Source: Planctomycetota bacterium (GTDB lineage: Bacteria > Planctomycetota > Planctomycetia > Planctomycetales > Planctomycetaceae). From it: a stretch of DNA of 35,838 nt. Shown here piece after piece: positions 16,006 to 24,808 of the stretch. The stretch spans positions 1 through 35,838 of the forward strand of contig JAURQH010000092.1 of the NCBI GenBank assembly GCA_030836185.1. The letters run 5' to 3'. How positions within the stretch are numbered: the first letter of the stretch is position 1; every line of letters starts with the position of its first letter. The translations under genes were made by a program, and so were the position numbers. The notes under the pieces were generated by a model. That model was not told the DNA's origin. It ran no database searches and saw only the letters and a program-made list of their open reading frames with translations.

Positions 16006-17190
16006 ATGAGTGCGTCTGCCGATACAACGTCATCAATCATACCCATGATCGATTACCAACCTCGCACCCGCTTAATTTACGGTCCAGGGACGATTGGCTT
16101 GATTGGCAAAATCAGCAAAGACGTCGGTGGGCAACATGTCCTCTTGGTTACTGACCAAGGACTTCGAAATACGGGGCAAATTGATCGAGCCACCGCACTG
16201 ATCGAAGAAGAGGGATTGAACGTCACCATTTTCGATGAGGTTCAACCGAACCCAACGACAGAAGATGTTGAGAGGGGACTAGCCGTTGCCAAAGAGATCA
16301 ACGCCGAACAAATCATTGGTTTCGGAGGTGGCAGCAGTCTCGATTGCGCAAAGGGTATCAATTTCCTGTTCACAAACGGTGGACGTATGGAGGACTATTG
16401 GGGTGTTGGTAAGGCCAAGAAGCCCATGCTGCCACTCATTGCCATTCCTACGACGTCGGGAACTGGTAGCGAAGCACAATCCTTCGCTCTGATCGCGAAT
16501 CCCGACACACACATGAAGATGGCTTGCGGCGACAAAAAAGCCGCCTGCAAAGTGGCAATCCTCGATCCCGAACTTACGGTCAGCATGCCCGTCTCGGTCA
16601 CGGCCAATACTGGAATCGATGCCATCACCCATGCCGTCGAAAGTTACGTCACAAACCGCAGAACTCCCATATCAAATTTGTTTGCTGCGGAAGCCTGGCG
16701 TCTCCTACACCAGGGGTTCACAGATATTTTCAAACAGGCGGACGATGTTGAGGCTCGCGGGCAAATGCAACTGGGGGCCTATTATGCAGGAGCTGCCATT
16801 GAAAATTCTATGCTAGGTGCCGCACACTCGTGTGCGAATCCACTCTCGGCACACTTCGGCACCACACACGGAATTGCCGTCGGCGTCATGCTTCCGCATG
16901 TCATTCGGTTCAATGCCAAAGTCGCCAAACGATGGTACGGAGAACTCGCTGAAATCGCCGGTCTGAGTGATCAGAATGATCCCACGGCTTCTCATAAACT
17001 TGCTGATTACATTGTCTCATTAATCGATTCGAGCGGCAGCCCGACATCCCTCAAGGCCTGCCATGTGGATCGTGATTTGATCCCCAAACTGGCAAAAGAA
17101 GCCTCCCAGCAATGGACGGCACAGTTTAATCCACGCGAAATCACTGCACCCGATTTTGAGGAGCTATATCGATGCGCTCTCGACACATAA
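16006..17190 (+). CDS. iron-containing (group III) alcohol dehydrogenase
   Basis: A 394-residue NAD(P)-dependent alcohol dehydrogenase of the Fe-ADH family. The nucleotide-binding GGGS lies at 107-110 in 'FGGGSSLDCAK'; 'IPTTSGTGSE' follows at 148-156. The metal ligands are visible at the canonical spacing: Asp205, His209 (GIDAITHAVE), His274 (GAAHSCANPL) and His288 (TTHG). Length is normal. The physiological alcohol or aldehyde cannot be told from sequence. The 3' end overlaps the start of the PQQ-propeller gene by 19 bases. It opens a five-gene plus-strand run that includes the radical SAM, chorismate-lyase-like and halogenase-like genes, but whether it belongs to the same pathway is open. 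Confidence 0.95.
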   Translation: MSASADTTSSIIPMIDYQPRTRLIYGPGTIGLIGKISKDVGGQHVLLVTDQGLRNTGQIDRATALIEEEGLNVTIFDEVQPNPTTEDVERGLAVAKEINAEQIIGFGGGSSLDCAKGINFLFTNGGRMEDYWGVGKAKKPMLPLIAIPTTSGTGSEAQSFALIANPDTHMKMACGDKKAACKVAILDPELTVSMPVSVTANTGIDAITHAVESYVTNRRTPISNLFAAEAWRLLHQGFTDIFKQADDVEARGQMQLGAYYAGAAIENSMLGAAHSCANPLSAHFGTTHGIAVGVMLPHVIRFNAKVAKRWYGELAEIAGLSDQNDPTASHKLADYIVSLIDSSGSPTSLKACHVDRDLIPKLAKEASQQWTAQFNPREITAPDFEELYRCALDT

Positions 17191-18359
17191 CCCTTTATCT
17201 GGTGCTGGCTGCTTTCTTGTCAATCGGCCAGAACATCTCCAATGCCGACGAGAAATCGTCGAAGGTCAGCAAGCCCTCCAAAACGAGTTGGTCTTCATTT
17301 CGTAACGGTGAACAACAACGAGGAGTGGCAGGCTCAAAACTCCCCGATCAACTGGAACTGTTGTGGACCTACGACACGGAGTTTGGTGTTTCAGGAACAG
17401 CGTGTATTGTTGGCGACCATATCTATGTCCCCACGATTGACGGCCTCCTACTCTGTTTGAATCGTGACACGGGATCCCTAATCTGGAAATATCGCTCGAT
17501 TGAAAGTGACGACCCAAAAGCATTCGCTCCAGGGTTTAAGGCCGCCCCTTTGATCACTGATCAATTTGCGTTGGTGGGAGATGAAGACGGCGTTTTCCAC
17601 TCGGTCAACCGAATGACCGGCATGAAAGTATGGTCGTTTGCGTCAGAGGCCGAGATTGCCGGGGGAGCAAATCTTTCCGGTGACAAAGTCATTTTTGGGT
17701 CGCACGATAGCCATCTCTATTGTCTGAACCTCAGTGATGGAAAGCTAAACTGGAAATTCCAAACTCAGGACCGTGTCAATTGCGCTCCCGCAATTGCCGA
17801 CGGGCATACATTTATCTCTGGTTGCGACGAACACCTGCGAGTGATCTCGATTGATGAAGGGAAGCAAATTGCCGATATTCCCCTGAATTCGTTCCTCATT
17901 GCTTCGCCCGCCGTGTGGGACAACATCCTCTATGTAGGAACCTATGGCAGTGAGGTGGTCGCCTTGGACTGGAAAAAAACCGAATACGAATGGAAATACC
18001 GAGACGGAAACAAAGAGTTCCCCTATCACAGTTCTGCTGCAATTACTGAAAAACATCTCATCGTGGGAGGTGGTGATAAAGCATTGCATTGCATCGACCG
18101 AATCACCGGCAAAGTAATCTGGAAATTCCGAACTCGTGCCGGAATCGACAGTTCACCCGCCATCGCCGGAGACAGAGTCTTCTTTGGATCCTCAGACGGA
18201 AACCTGTATGGTGTAAGTATCACGACTGGAAAAGAAGTCTTCAAATACAACGCGGGACGCGACATCACTGCCGGACCAGCCATTGGTGAGAATGTTTTGG
18301 TCGTTGGTGCCGAAGGCAACCGCGGAAAGATTTTCTGCTTCGGCAAGAAACCTGAATAA
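17172..18359 (+). CDS. secreted PQQ-like beta-propeller protein (BamB-like)
   Basis: A 395-residue exported beta-propeller. A signal peptide (about residues 1-24) is followed by repeated blades with the pattern 'G-x-L-x-W-K/K-V-x-WK-F ... V-x-x-x-x-V-F-x-G-S-x-D-x-x-L-Y-x-L'. At least seven can be picked out, for example 'TGSLIWKYR', 'GMKVWSF', 'GKLNWKF', 'GKVIWKFRTRAG'. This is the PQQ_2 repeat type, found in BamB and in many planctomycete secreted proteins; no PQQ ligand or dehydrogenase domain is apparent, so a binding or scaffolding role is more likely than catalysis. The start at 17172 lies inside the preceding gene and is supported by GAGGAG eight bases upstream, suggesting translational coupling. 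Confidence 0.9.
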   Translation: MRSRHITLYLVLAAFLSIGQNISNADEKSSKVSKPSKTSWSSFRNGEQQRGVAGSKLPDQLELLWTYDTEFGVSGTACIVGDHIYVPTIDGLLLCLNRDTGSLIWKYRSIESDDPKAFAPGFKAAPLITDQFALVGDEDGVFHSVNRMTGMKVWSFASEAEIAGGANLSGDKVIFGSHDSHLYCLNLSDGKLNWKFQTQDRVNCAPAIADGHTFISGCDEHLRVISIDEGKQIADIPLNSFLIASPAVWDNILYVGTYGSEVVALDWKKTEYEWKYRDGNKEFPYHSSAAITEKHLIVGGGDKALHCIDRITGKVIWKFRTRAGIDSSPAIAGDRVFFGSSDGNLYGVSITTGKEVFKYNAGRDITAGPAIGENVLVVGAEGNRGKIFCFGKKPE

Positions 18360-18408
18360 TCTTTCATTTTGACCATCCGCATTTTGTCTATCAGAAAGTG
18401 AGTTATTT

Positions 18409-19719
18409 ATGGCGACCGATACTTCAACAACTACGGAAGTCGGAAGCTATTTCATCTCGAACTATCCGCCTTTCTCTCTTTGGTCGAAAGAGCAAGTCCC
18501 CCGTGCGCTTGATGCGCTGTCAAATCCTCCCCAACACAATCGACCACTTGGCCTTTACATCCACATTCCGTTCTGTCGAAAACGCTGCAAGTTCTGCTAC
18601 TTTCGTGTCTACATTCAACAAAATGCGAAGACCATCGAAGAGTATGTGCAGGCTGTTATCGCTGAGAACAAAATGCTGTCTGAGCAGGCCGGGATTGCCG
18701 ATCGAAAGCTGAAATTTGTCTATTTTGGCGGTGGCACCCCGTCATATTTGAGCTCCAAACAATTGCTGTCTCTCCGGGAACGGATGAGCGAATATGTCAC
18801 TTGGGATGAAGCAGAGGAAGTCACCTTCGAATGTGAACCGGGGACGTTAAGCCTGGAAAAAGTAAAGACGCTGAAAGAAATTGGAGTGACCCGAGTTTCG
18901 CTCGGCATTGAAAACTTTGACGATGCCATTCTGGAAGCAAATGGCCGGGCACACCTCTCCCCCGAAGTGCTCAAGGCATACGGCTGGATTCAGGAAGTGG
19001 GCTTTCCGCAGGTCAACATCGACCTCATTGCCGGAATGATTGGTGAAACCGACAAGAACTGGGAGGTATGTGTGGAGAAAGCCCGCGATCTCGACCCCGA
19101 CAATATCACCATCTACCAGATGGAACTACCCCACAACACCATCATCTCAAAAGAGATCAAAGAGCTCGGCATCACTTCACCGATTGCGGATTGGCCCACC
19201 AAACGACGCTGGGTCTCTGAGGCGATGGACACACTTTCTGAAGCGGGTTACAAACCTTCCAGCGGTAATGAGCTGGTCAAAGATTTGGAAAAAGACCAGT
19301 TTGTGTATCGCGACAATCTCTTCCGCGGCTCGGACCTTCTGGCAACAGGAGTCTCGTCCTTTGGTCAATTCCAGGGAGTTCAATACCAGAACCTCGACCA
19401 GATTGAAGAGTACATGCAAACGGTCCAAAGCGGAAAATTACCCATCAATCGAGCATTAGTCCCGACTGATCACCAGATTCTCATTCGTGAATTTGTCTTG
19501 CAGCTCAAAGAAGGCCAGATCGATGCGGCTGACTTCCGCAAGAAGTTCAATGTCGATGTCCTCGAAGAATTTTCCACGCCACTCGCCAATCAACAGGCTG
19601 CCGGATATCTGACCGTCAATGGAGATGACATCAAACTGACCCGTAAGGGACTGTTACAGGCCGATAGTTTGCTTCCCGAATACTTTGAAGAGAAGCACCG
19701 TGCGGTTCGATACACCTGA
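18409..19719 (+). CDS. radical SAM protein, HemW/HemN-like
   Basis: A 436-residue radical SAM enzyme of the coproporphyrinogen-III-oxidase-like family. The [4Fe-4S] cluster motif is CRKRCKFC (Cys56, Cys60, Cys63), the CxxxCxxC form with Phe before the last Cys as in HemN/HemW. It is followed by the SAM-binding '[11 protein letters not shown]', 'FECEPGTL', '[10 protein letters not shown]' and, at the end (about 350-430), a HemN_C winged-helix domain. Family roles range from anaerobic coproporphyrinogen oxidation (HemN) and heme delivery (HemW) to SAM-dependent methyl or cyclopropane chemistry. The genomic partners here (chorismate-lyase-like and halogenase-like) favour a role in a dedicated pathway rather than in heme synthesis; that is inference. 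Confidence 0.88.
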   Translation: MATDTSTTTEVGSYFISNYPPFSLWSKEQVPRALDALSNPPQHNRPLGLYIHIPFCRKRCKFCYFRVYIQQNAKTIEEYVQAVIAENKMLSEQAGIADRKLKFVYFGGGTPSYLSSKQLLSLRERMSEYVTWDEAEEVTFECEPGTLSLEKVKTLKEIGVTRVSLGIENFDDAILEANGRAHLSPEVLKAYGWIQEVGFPQVNIDLIAGMIGETDKNWEVCVEKARDLDPDNITIYQMELPHNTIISKEIKELGITSPIADWPTKRRWVSEAMDTLSEAGYKPSSGNELVKDLEKDQFVYRDNLFRGSDLLATGVSSFGQFQGVQYQNLDQIEEYMQTVQSGKLPINRALVPTDHQILIREFVLQLKEGQIDAADFRKKFNVDVLEEFSTPLANQQAAGYLTVNGDDIKLTRKGLLQADSLLPEYFEEKHRAVRYT

Positions 19720-19773
19720 TCTCGTCAATTCTCTCTTTTCCCTGCTGACTCTCAGACCCAGGATAAATCACAA

Positions 19774-20310
19774 GTGAACCCACTGGTTGAACTCAAAGCA
19801 TTGACCGATCTGTTTCCCGACGAAGATCCACTATTTACCAAAGCCGAACATTGCCCGTCATCCCTCACGCCCGAACCTTACAAATCCATGCTGGTCCACG
19901 AACACCACATGACAGTGACGATGGAGAAGTATCACCACTCGCCCGTCGAAGTGCGCATTTTGGACCGGAAAGACTCTGAAGGCCTATACTGCCGAAAAAT
20001 TATTCTTGTCAAAGAGGGAACCGATGAAGTCGTGCAGTTCGGAATTGTGAAATTCAATTTCGAGTACGTCACTCCCCAGGTCAAGGAAGAGATTGTCGAA
20101 GAAAATATCCCTCTTGGCCGAGTTCTCATCAACCATAACGTGCTCAGACATATTGACTTAGGTGCCATCATCAAGTTTGAAGCCGGACCAGGACTTGCGA
20201 AATATCTCCAGATGGACGAGAAGGCAGAAACCTACGGGCGAATGGCGACTATCTTCTGCAATCATCAGCCAGCCGTCGATTTATTGGAAATTTCGAGACC
20301 TCTCTCCTAA
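19774..20310 (+). CDS. chorismate pyruvate-lyase-like protein
   Basis: A 178-residue cytoplasmic protein that I match by eye to UbiC-type chorismate lyases, which convert chorismate to 4-hydroxybenzoate and pyruvate. Three blocks correspond: '[22 protein letters not shown]' with Arg74 (compare the LREILL arginine of E. coli UbiC), 'NIPLGRVL-x-x-x-x-V-x-R-x-x-x-LG' (compare [21 protein letters not shown]), and the terminal 'YGRMATIF ... LLEISRPL' with Glu172 (compare TELFLP). So the two key active-site residues appear retained. It starts at GTG 19774 with AGGAT ten bases upstream. It lies 54 bases after the radical SAM gene and 96 before the halogenase-like gene. A DUF98-like, non-lyase member is the main alternative. 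Confidence 0.75.
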   Translation: MNPLVELKALTDLFPDEDPLFTKAEHCPSSLTPEPYKSMLVHEHHMTVTMEKYHHSPVEVRILDRKDSEGLYCRKIILVKEGTDEVVQFGIVKFNFEYVTPQVKEEIVEENIPLGRVLINHNVLRHIDLGAIIKFEAGPGLAKYLQMDEKAETYGRMATIFCNHQPAVDLLEISRPLS

Positions 20311-20406
20311 AACTTAAGATGAGACGACGCCAAGTGACTGGTCGCAGAAAACAGTCAATCGCATTTTGCTAACAACCTCGTTGCTGATCCGATGGATGGA
20401 TAACTC

Positions 20407-21723
20407 ATGATAACGACAACTCCCAAAGAATACGGACCTCAACCAACGTTGAAACAAGAGTACGATGTCATCGTCATGGGAGCCGGTCCCGGTGGAGCGG
20501 TCTCTGCCGCTCTCATCGCTGAGGCGGGACATTCTGTGCTTCTTTTGGATCGTTCAGAGTTCCCACGCTTCCATGTCGGCGAATCTCTGATTCCCGAAAC
20601 GTATTGGACACTGAAGCGTTTAGGTTTGCTGGAGAAACTTAAGGCCAGCAATTTTCCCCGTAAGCATTCTGTACAGTTTGTCTCCGACGGACACAAAGAG
20701 TCGGCTCCTTTTTACTTCGAAGACTACAACCCGCATGAATGCTCGGTTACTTGGCAGGTTGAACGAGGTGTTTTTGATCAAATGCTGACAGACAAGGCTG
20801 TTGAGAACGGCACTGTCTTTCGATCCGATGCCTCGGTCATGGATGTTCTGTTTGAGGGAGATCGCGCAACGGGAGTGAAAGTTAAACTCTCAACCAAAGA
20901 GCAGAATCCCGTTCGCGAAATCAAATCGCAGGTTGTCGTAGACTCGACAGGACAATCATCTTTTCTTGTGAATCGACTAGGCCTGAAAGATACCGACCCC
21001 TGCCTCAAAAAAGGAACGATCTGGTCTTACTACAAAGGCGCTCTTCGTGACGAAGGACGTGATGAAGGAGCCACGATCATTCTACAAACCGAAGGCAAAA
21101 AATCATGGTTTTGGTACATCCCGCTCAGCGACGATGTCGTCAGTGTGGGATGTACTGGTGACATGCAATACATGTTCAACAAATCTCGAAGCAAACCGGA
21201 AGAGACTTGGGCTGAAGAGCTCGAACGATGCCCGGCGCTCAAGCGTCGGCTGGAAAACGCCCAACAGTGCGAAAGTTTTTATGTTACGAAAGATTATTCC
21301 TACAAAGCCACGCAACCGGCTGGCCCCGGATGGGTACTCGTCGGTGATGCCAGTGGCTTCATCGACCCCTGCTATTCCACCGGAGTCTTCCTGGCTCTCA
21401 AGTCGGGTGAATTCGCAGCCGACGCCATTGTTGAAGGATTTCAAAAAAACGATTTATCAGGTACTCAGCTCGGGAAATGGCGGGAAACATACAACAAAGG
21501 TGTCGATAACTTCCGACGACTTGTTTATGCGTTTTATACGCCCGGATTCAGTTTCGGTTCGTTTTTGAAAATGTACCCTCAATACAAATCCAACATGGTG
21601 GACATTCTGATCGGCGATGTCTTCAAAGACGGTGTCGATGAAATCTTCCGAGAGATGGACCCGGTCATGAGAAAAACACTTGAATCACATAACGAAGTGA
21701 CTGATTCAACGACGACAATGTAG
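20407..21723 (+). CDS. FAD-dependent halogenase-like oxidoreductase
   Basis: A 438-residue flavoprotein of the tryptophan/phenol-halogenase and geranylgeranyl-reductase superfamily. The FAD Rossmann motif is GAGPGG (25-30), followed by 'RSEFPRFHVGESL' and, later, 'WVLVGDASGFIDPCYSTGV'. The halogenase hallmark W-x-W-x-I-P is present as WFWYIP (about residues 236-241, in KSWFWYIPLS). Lys86 in 'FPRKHSVQF' sits where the hypohalite-carrying lysine of phenolic halogenases lies, judged by eye. Together these favour halogenation of an aromatic substrate over simple hydroxylation, though many planctomycete members of this family are uncharacterised. It is the last gene of the run, 18 bases from the convergent thiL stop. 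The chorismate-lyase-like neighbour suggests a 4-hydroxybenzoate-derived substrate. Confidence 0.85.
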   Translation: MITTTPKEYGPQPTLKQEYDVIVMGAGPGGAVSAALIAEAGHSVLLLDRSEFPRFHVGESLIPETYWTLKRLGLLEKLKASNFPRKHSVQFVSDGHKESAPFYFEDYNPHECSVTWQVERGVFDQMLTDKAVENGTVFRSDASVMDVLFEGDRATGVKVKLSTKEQNPVREIKSQVVVDSTGQSSFLVNRLGLKDTDPCLKKGTIWSYYKGALRDEGRDEGATIILQTEGKKSWFWYIPLSDDVVSVGCTGDMQYMFNKSRSKPEETWAEELERCPALKRRLENAQQCESFYVTKDYSYKATQPAGPGWVLVGDASGFIDPCYSTGVFLALKSGEFAADAIVEGFQKNDLSGTQLGKWRETYNKGVDNFRRLVYAFYTPGFSFGSFLKMYPQYKSNMVDILIGDVFKDGVDEIFREMDPVMRKTLESHNEVTDSTTTM

Positions 21724-21741
21724 TTGGCTAGTCAACACAAT

Positions 21742-22656
21742 TTATGAGAAATGATGTTTCCAACCCGAATCGGGTAACGGGATAATTTCACCTGGACGAG
21801 TCATGAGCAACACCTCATCCGCGTCGCCTTGCATGACTCCGATCTCATACAGCTCAATTTCCCTTTGCTGTTTCAACTGTTCTCCAACTTCTGGAGAGAC
21901 CGTGAATAACAATTCAAAGTCTTCCCCGTCTGAGAAGGCATGAAGTAAACGATCTGCCTGATGCAGATTTTTGGCTACTCGATCAGAAATCGGTATATTA
22001 TGTTCGTTGAATACGCATCCCACCGAGCTAGCCTTAGTGATGTGACGAATATCAGAAGACAACCCATCCGAAATATCGATCATCGAATGGATGTCGTAGT
22101 GAGATGTTAGATAATCTGATTCTTTCAATCTGGGCTCGAAAGACCAATGATGTCCAGTTATTGAGCCGCCTAACGGACCGGTCACAAAGATTGAATCGCC
22201 CTCTGCCGCTCCAGAGCGAAGTATAGAACGTCTTGTTGCAATACCAGTAATCGCCACGTTGACGATCAATGGCCCTTCATGAGATGTCGTGTCTCCTCCA
22301 ACGACAACCGTGTCATATTCTTGAGCGAGAGCAATCAAACCGTTCATCAGATCTTTGAGATTTTGAGTTGATGCCGAGGTGGGAATACCCAAAGAAACCA
22401 ACGCAGTCGCAGGTTTGCCTCCCATCGCTGCAACATCAGACAAATTTACCGCGAGAGCTTTGCGCCCAATCTGTTCAAAAGAAAGTTGATTGAGGTCAAA
22501 ATGAACTCCCTCAATGAGAATGTCTGTTGCTAAGAGAATTTGCGATTCAGAGGGGTTCCAGACAGCACAGTCATCTCCAATACCAACTTCAATCGAAGAA
22601 GACTGAGTGTTTGCAATTTGAGAAATGTAATCTATCAGGTCAAATTCGTGCGACAT
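21742..22656 (-). CDS. thiL: thiamine-monophosphate kinase
   Basis: A 304-residue ThiL, phosphorylating thiamine monophosphate to the active diphosphate with ATP. Seen in order: N-terminal 'EFDLIDYISQ', the GIGDDCAVW Mg/ATP motif, 'LLATDILIEGVHF', 'IGRKALAVNLSDVAAMGGKP', 'VVVGGDTTSHEGPLIVNVAITG' and 'SMIDISDGLSSDIRHI', all standard for the AIR-synthase-fold family. I chose ATG 22656, which gives the length and N-terminus of characterised ThiL; a TTG at 22689 is open but would add eleven residues. It lies 97 bases downstream of the Deg-like protease on the same strand. No TPP riboswitch is evident in that gap, and no other thiamine genes are nearby. Confidence 0.95.
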   Translation of the reverse strand: MSHEFDLIDYISQIANTQSSSIEVGIGDDCAVWNPSESQILLATDILIEGVHFDLNQLSFEQIGRKALAVNLSDVAAMGGKPATALVSLGIPTSASTQNLKDLMNGLIALAQEYDTVVVGGDTTSHEGPLIVNVAITGIATRRSILRSGAAEGDSIFVTGPLGGSITGHHWSFEPRLKESDYLTSHYDIHSMIDISDGLSSDIRHITKASSVGCVFNEHNIPISDRVAKNLHQADRLLHAFSDGEDFELLFTVSPEVGEQLKQQREIELYEIGVMQGDADEVLLMTRPGEIIPLPDSGWKHHFS

Positions 22657-22753
22657 GAAATGGGAATTCTTCAAAATACGTGTTCCCAACCATCATACAG
22701 CTCCTCTCTCAAGTTGGGGGCTTTACTAGAACAAACCGTACACAAATCGAGAA

Positions 22754-24115
22754 TTAGAATTCGAGTTTGCCGTGGAGAGGTTGGCGACCACGCAGGATGA
22801 AGAATTTCAAGGATTTATCCGCCAGAGTCGACTTCTGATCGAGGACGTATTCGATATTATCAACTGATACAGTGGCCCATCGATGCAATCCGACGACAAC
22901 GTCACCTGGCTGTATGCCACCTTTCGCAGCGGGACTTCCGGCTCGAATTGATGTCACTCGCAACCCACTCTCATAAATCGTCCCTTGGGTCACAGTCTGA
23001 CTGTCTGGCAAAGATTGAACACGAACACCGATTTCGTTCCAAATGCGCGTCGAAAGTATATCTGACTCTTTCGACGACTTGACGACAGAATCACTCTTCA
23101 CACGAACAACTTGTGAGGGATCGTACTTGCCAACTTCTATTTGTGCGGTCAGTTCTTCTTCGGCTCGTTGATATTTGACATCAATTTTTTCACCCGGCTT
23201 TTTTCCGATCAGAGCACGCTCGAGATCAACCCGATCGGTAATTTCGAGATCACCGATCTGAAGTATAACATCCCCTTCTTTGAAACCGGCTTTCTCAGCA
23301 GGGCTTCCCGTCTCTGCACTTTGCACAATGAGCTTTTTCTCATCGGGTGTCTTCAAGTCGCGTGACACGAAACCATGACTTGTTTGATCGATTTCATTGA
23401 CACTGATCAGATCAGCAATCACTTCTCTTGCCTGGTCAATAGGAATCGCAAAACCGATTCGCTGGGCTCCGGCTCGAATGGCCACATTGATGCCGACGAC
23501 TTCACCATCGAGATTTAACAATGGGCCACCACTGTTGCCCGGGTTAATACTTGCATCAGTTTGAATTAAGTTGAAATATGATTGAGTCTCGTTCACTTCA
23601 ACATCTCGCGAAAGTGAACTGACAATCCCGGATGTCACGGTGTGTTCGTAACCAAATGCGTTACCCACAGCAAAAACCGTCTCACCCAACATCAAGTCTG
23701 ATGACGTTCCAATTGTCATGACGGTCAGCGGCTTCGACGGTTTGATCTTGATAATGGCCAAATCTTGCTTGCGATCATAAGATACGACGCTCGCCTCGTA
23801 GGTACTTCCATCAACAAGAGTCACCCTGAGCAGATCAACTCCATCGACGACATGATGGTTGGTTACAATATAACCGCGCTCATCAATCACAACCCCAGTT
23901 CCCATCCCGTTGACTTTGCGACCTTTGGTCGACTGAAAAACGGTATCGGTAGAGTAGGTCGTTTTTTCACTATGGATATTAACGACTGCTGTCTTGGAAT
24001 TACTAACGGCCTTCACGAGTGGTGTTTCACGTCGTGCGCTTGCGGCAAATAGGCTAGTGGCAATTGTCATGAGAGCAATTGCCTGAATGCCAATGAGTTG
24101 GATTCGCTTCGTCAT
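22754..24115 (-). CDS. Deg/HtrA-family serine protease with two PDZ domains
   Basis: A 453-residue periplasmic trypsin-like protease or chaperone. A signal peptide (about 1-25) precedes the protease domain with catalytic His88 (TNHHVVDG), Asp118 (RKQDLAIIKI) and Ser195 (NPGNSGGPLL). Two PDZ domains follow: about 255-335 ('SPAEKAGFKEGDVILQIG') and about 365-445 ('SPAAKGGIQPGDVVVGL'). This is the DegP/DegQ/DegS arrangement, here for quality control of envelope proteins. Between the protease and PDZ1 the sequence is conventional. A short linker rich in Ser/Lys/Asp separates the PDZ domains. Divergent from the TPR-htpG pair across a 377-base region, so both stress-protein units may share regulation; that is inference. 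I do not assign degP specifically. Confidence 0.95.
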   Translation of the reverse strand: MTKRIQLIGIQAIALMTIATSLFAASARRETPLVKAVSNSKTAVVNIHSEKTTYSTDTVFQSTKGRKVNGMGTGVVIDERGYIVTNHHVVDGVDLLRVTLVDGSTYEASVVSYDRKQDLAIIKIKPSKPLTVMTIGTSSDLMLGETVFAVGNAFGYEHTVTSGIVSSLSRDVEVNETQSYFNLIQTDASINPGNSGGPLLNLDGEVVGINVAIRAGAQRIGFAIPIDQAREVIADLISVNEIDQTSHGFVSRDLKTPDEKKLIVQSAETGSPAEKAGFKEGDVILQIGDLEITDRVDLERALIGKKPGEKIDVKYQRAEEELTAQIEVGKYDPSQVVRVKSDSVVKSSKESDILSTRIWNEIGVRVQSLPDSQTVTQGTIYESGLRVTSIRAGSPAAKGGIQPGDVVVGLHRWATVSVDNIEYVLDQKSTLADKSLKFFILRGRQPLHGKLEF

Positions 24116-24492
24116 TATTGGGTGCTGCTTTCGCGAATGTCTCTAAAGTGCGTACTCTCGGCATCCATGCCCGTCTGTAAATGCAGTCCTTGCAACGAGA
24201 ATCGGATCCTTTGCAGGGATCTCTTGAGGGGCAAACCCATCCGCGAAACAGTTTGCCTATCCTTCCACCCTGTCAGAACAGGTAAACCATGACGATCATC
24301 CTAATCGGATCTGTAAGACCGTTAAAATCCTCACCAAATAGATCTCAAGTTGTTACAGTTCAACAACTTTTAACACGATAAAATTGCCCTTTCGCTTGCA
24401 GGTTTCTCTCAGTTTGAGAAAATGGCTTCTCCAGTTCGTCTACAAAGACTTCATTACTCCATTTTATTTTATTTCGACGTTAAGGATTTTGC
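24116..24492. other. 377-base divergent intergenic region between stress genes
   Basis: It holds no gene that I can support. It must carry the promoters for the Deg-like protease (minus) and the TPR-htpG unit (plus). The TPR side contains an inverted repeat (24347-24369, listed separately) followed by an AT-rich tract with a -10-like TAAAAT at 24379-24384, but no matching -35. No CIRCE-type heat-shock operator is present. Confidence 0.55.
24347..24369. promoter_or_regulatory. inverted repeat upstream of TPR-htpG, candidate operator
   Basis: AAGTTGTT (24347-24354) and AACAACTT (24362-24369) form a perfect 8-base inverted repeat around a 7-base centre. It lies about 125 bases before the TPR gene start and only ten bases before a TAAAAT element. 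An operator for a dimeric regulator is the natural reading. A weak hairpin terminator is less likely because only two T follow and no gene precedes it on the plus strand. Confidence 0.4.
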
Positions 24493-24804
24493 ATGGCGCG
24501 CAAAGAAAAACTCCTTGCAATGCTGGAGACGGATTCTGAAGATCCGTTCCTGCACTATGCACTTGGTAAGGAATATCTCTCGTGTGGAGAGAGAACAGAA
24601 GCCATTGAAAAACTTCGCGATGTTTTGGTCCGTTTCCCCAACTATCACGCAGCACATTTTCAATTAGGCCAGGTTTTGGCCGAAGATGATGAATTTTCTC
24701 AAGCAATTGAAATCGTCAAAGCAGGAATCATTGCAGCACAGCAAGATGGTGATTCTCATGCGGTTTCAGAAATGACAGGCTTTCTCGATACATTAGGACA
24801 ATAG
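24493..24804 (+). CDS. small TPR-repeat protein
   Basis: A 103-residue soluble protein of about two tetratricopeptide repeats: 'LHYALGKEYLSCGERTEAIEKLRDVLVRFPNYHAA' and 'AHFQLGQVLAEDDEFSQAIEIVKAGIIAAQQDG', with a capping helix after. The first repeat matches the TPR consensus (Ala8, Gly/Ala20, Pro32) well. TPRs bind peptide tails or partner proteins. AAGGA seven bases before ATG 24493 fixes the start. Its stop is 4 bases before the htpG start, so the two are almost certainly co-translated, and it may act as a co-chaperone or client adaptor; that is inference. No signal peptide. Confidence 0.85.
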   Translation: MARKEKLLAMLETDSEDPFLHYALGKEYLSCGERTEAIEKLRDVLVRFPNYHAAHFQLGQVLAEDDEFSQAIEIVKAGIIAAQQDGDSHAVSEMTGFLDTLGQ

Positions 24805-24808
24805 AATC

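Noticed and set aside
22657-22753. Possible TPP riboswitch ahead of thiL
   Set aside because: No recognisable TPP-box elements in the 97-base gap; gene simply follows the protease gene.
24347-24369. CIRCE heat-shock operator upstream of htpG
   Set aside because: The inverted repeat has different sequence and a 7-base rather than 9-base spacer.
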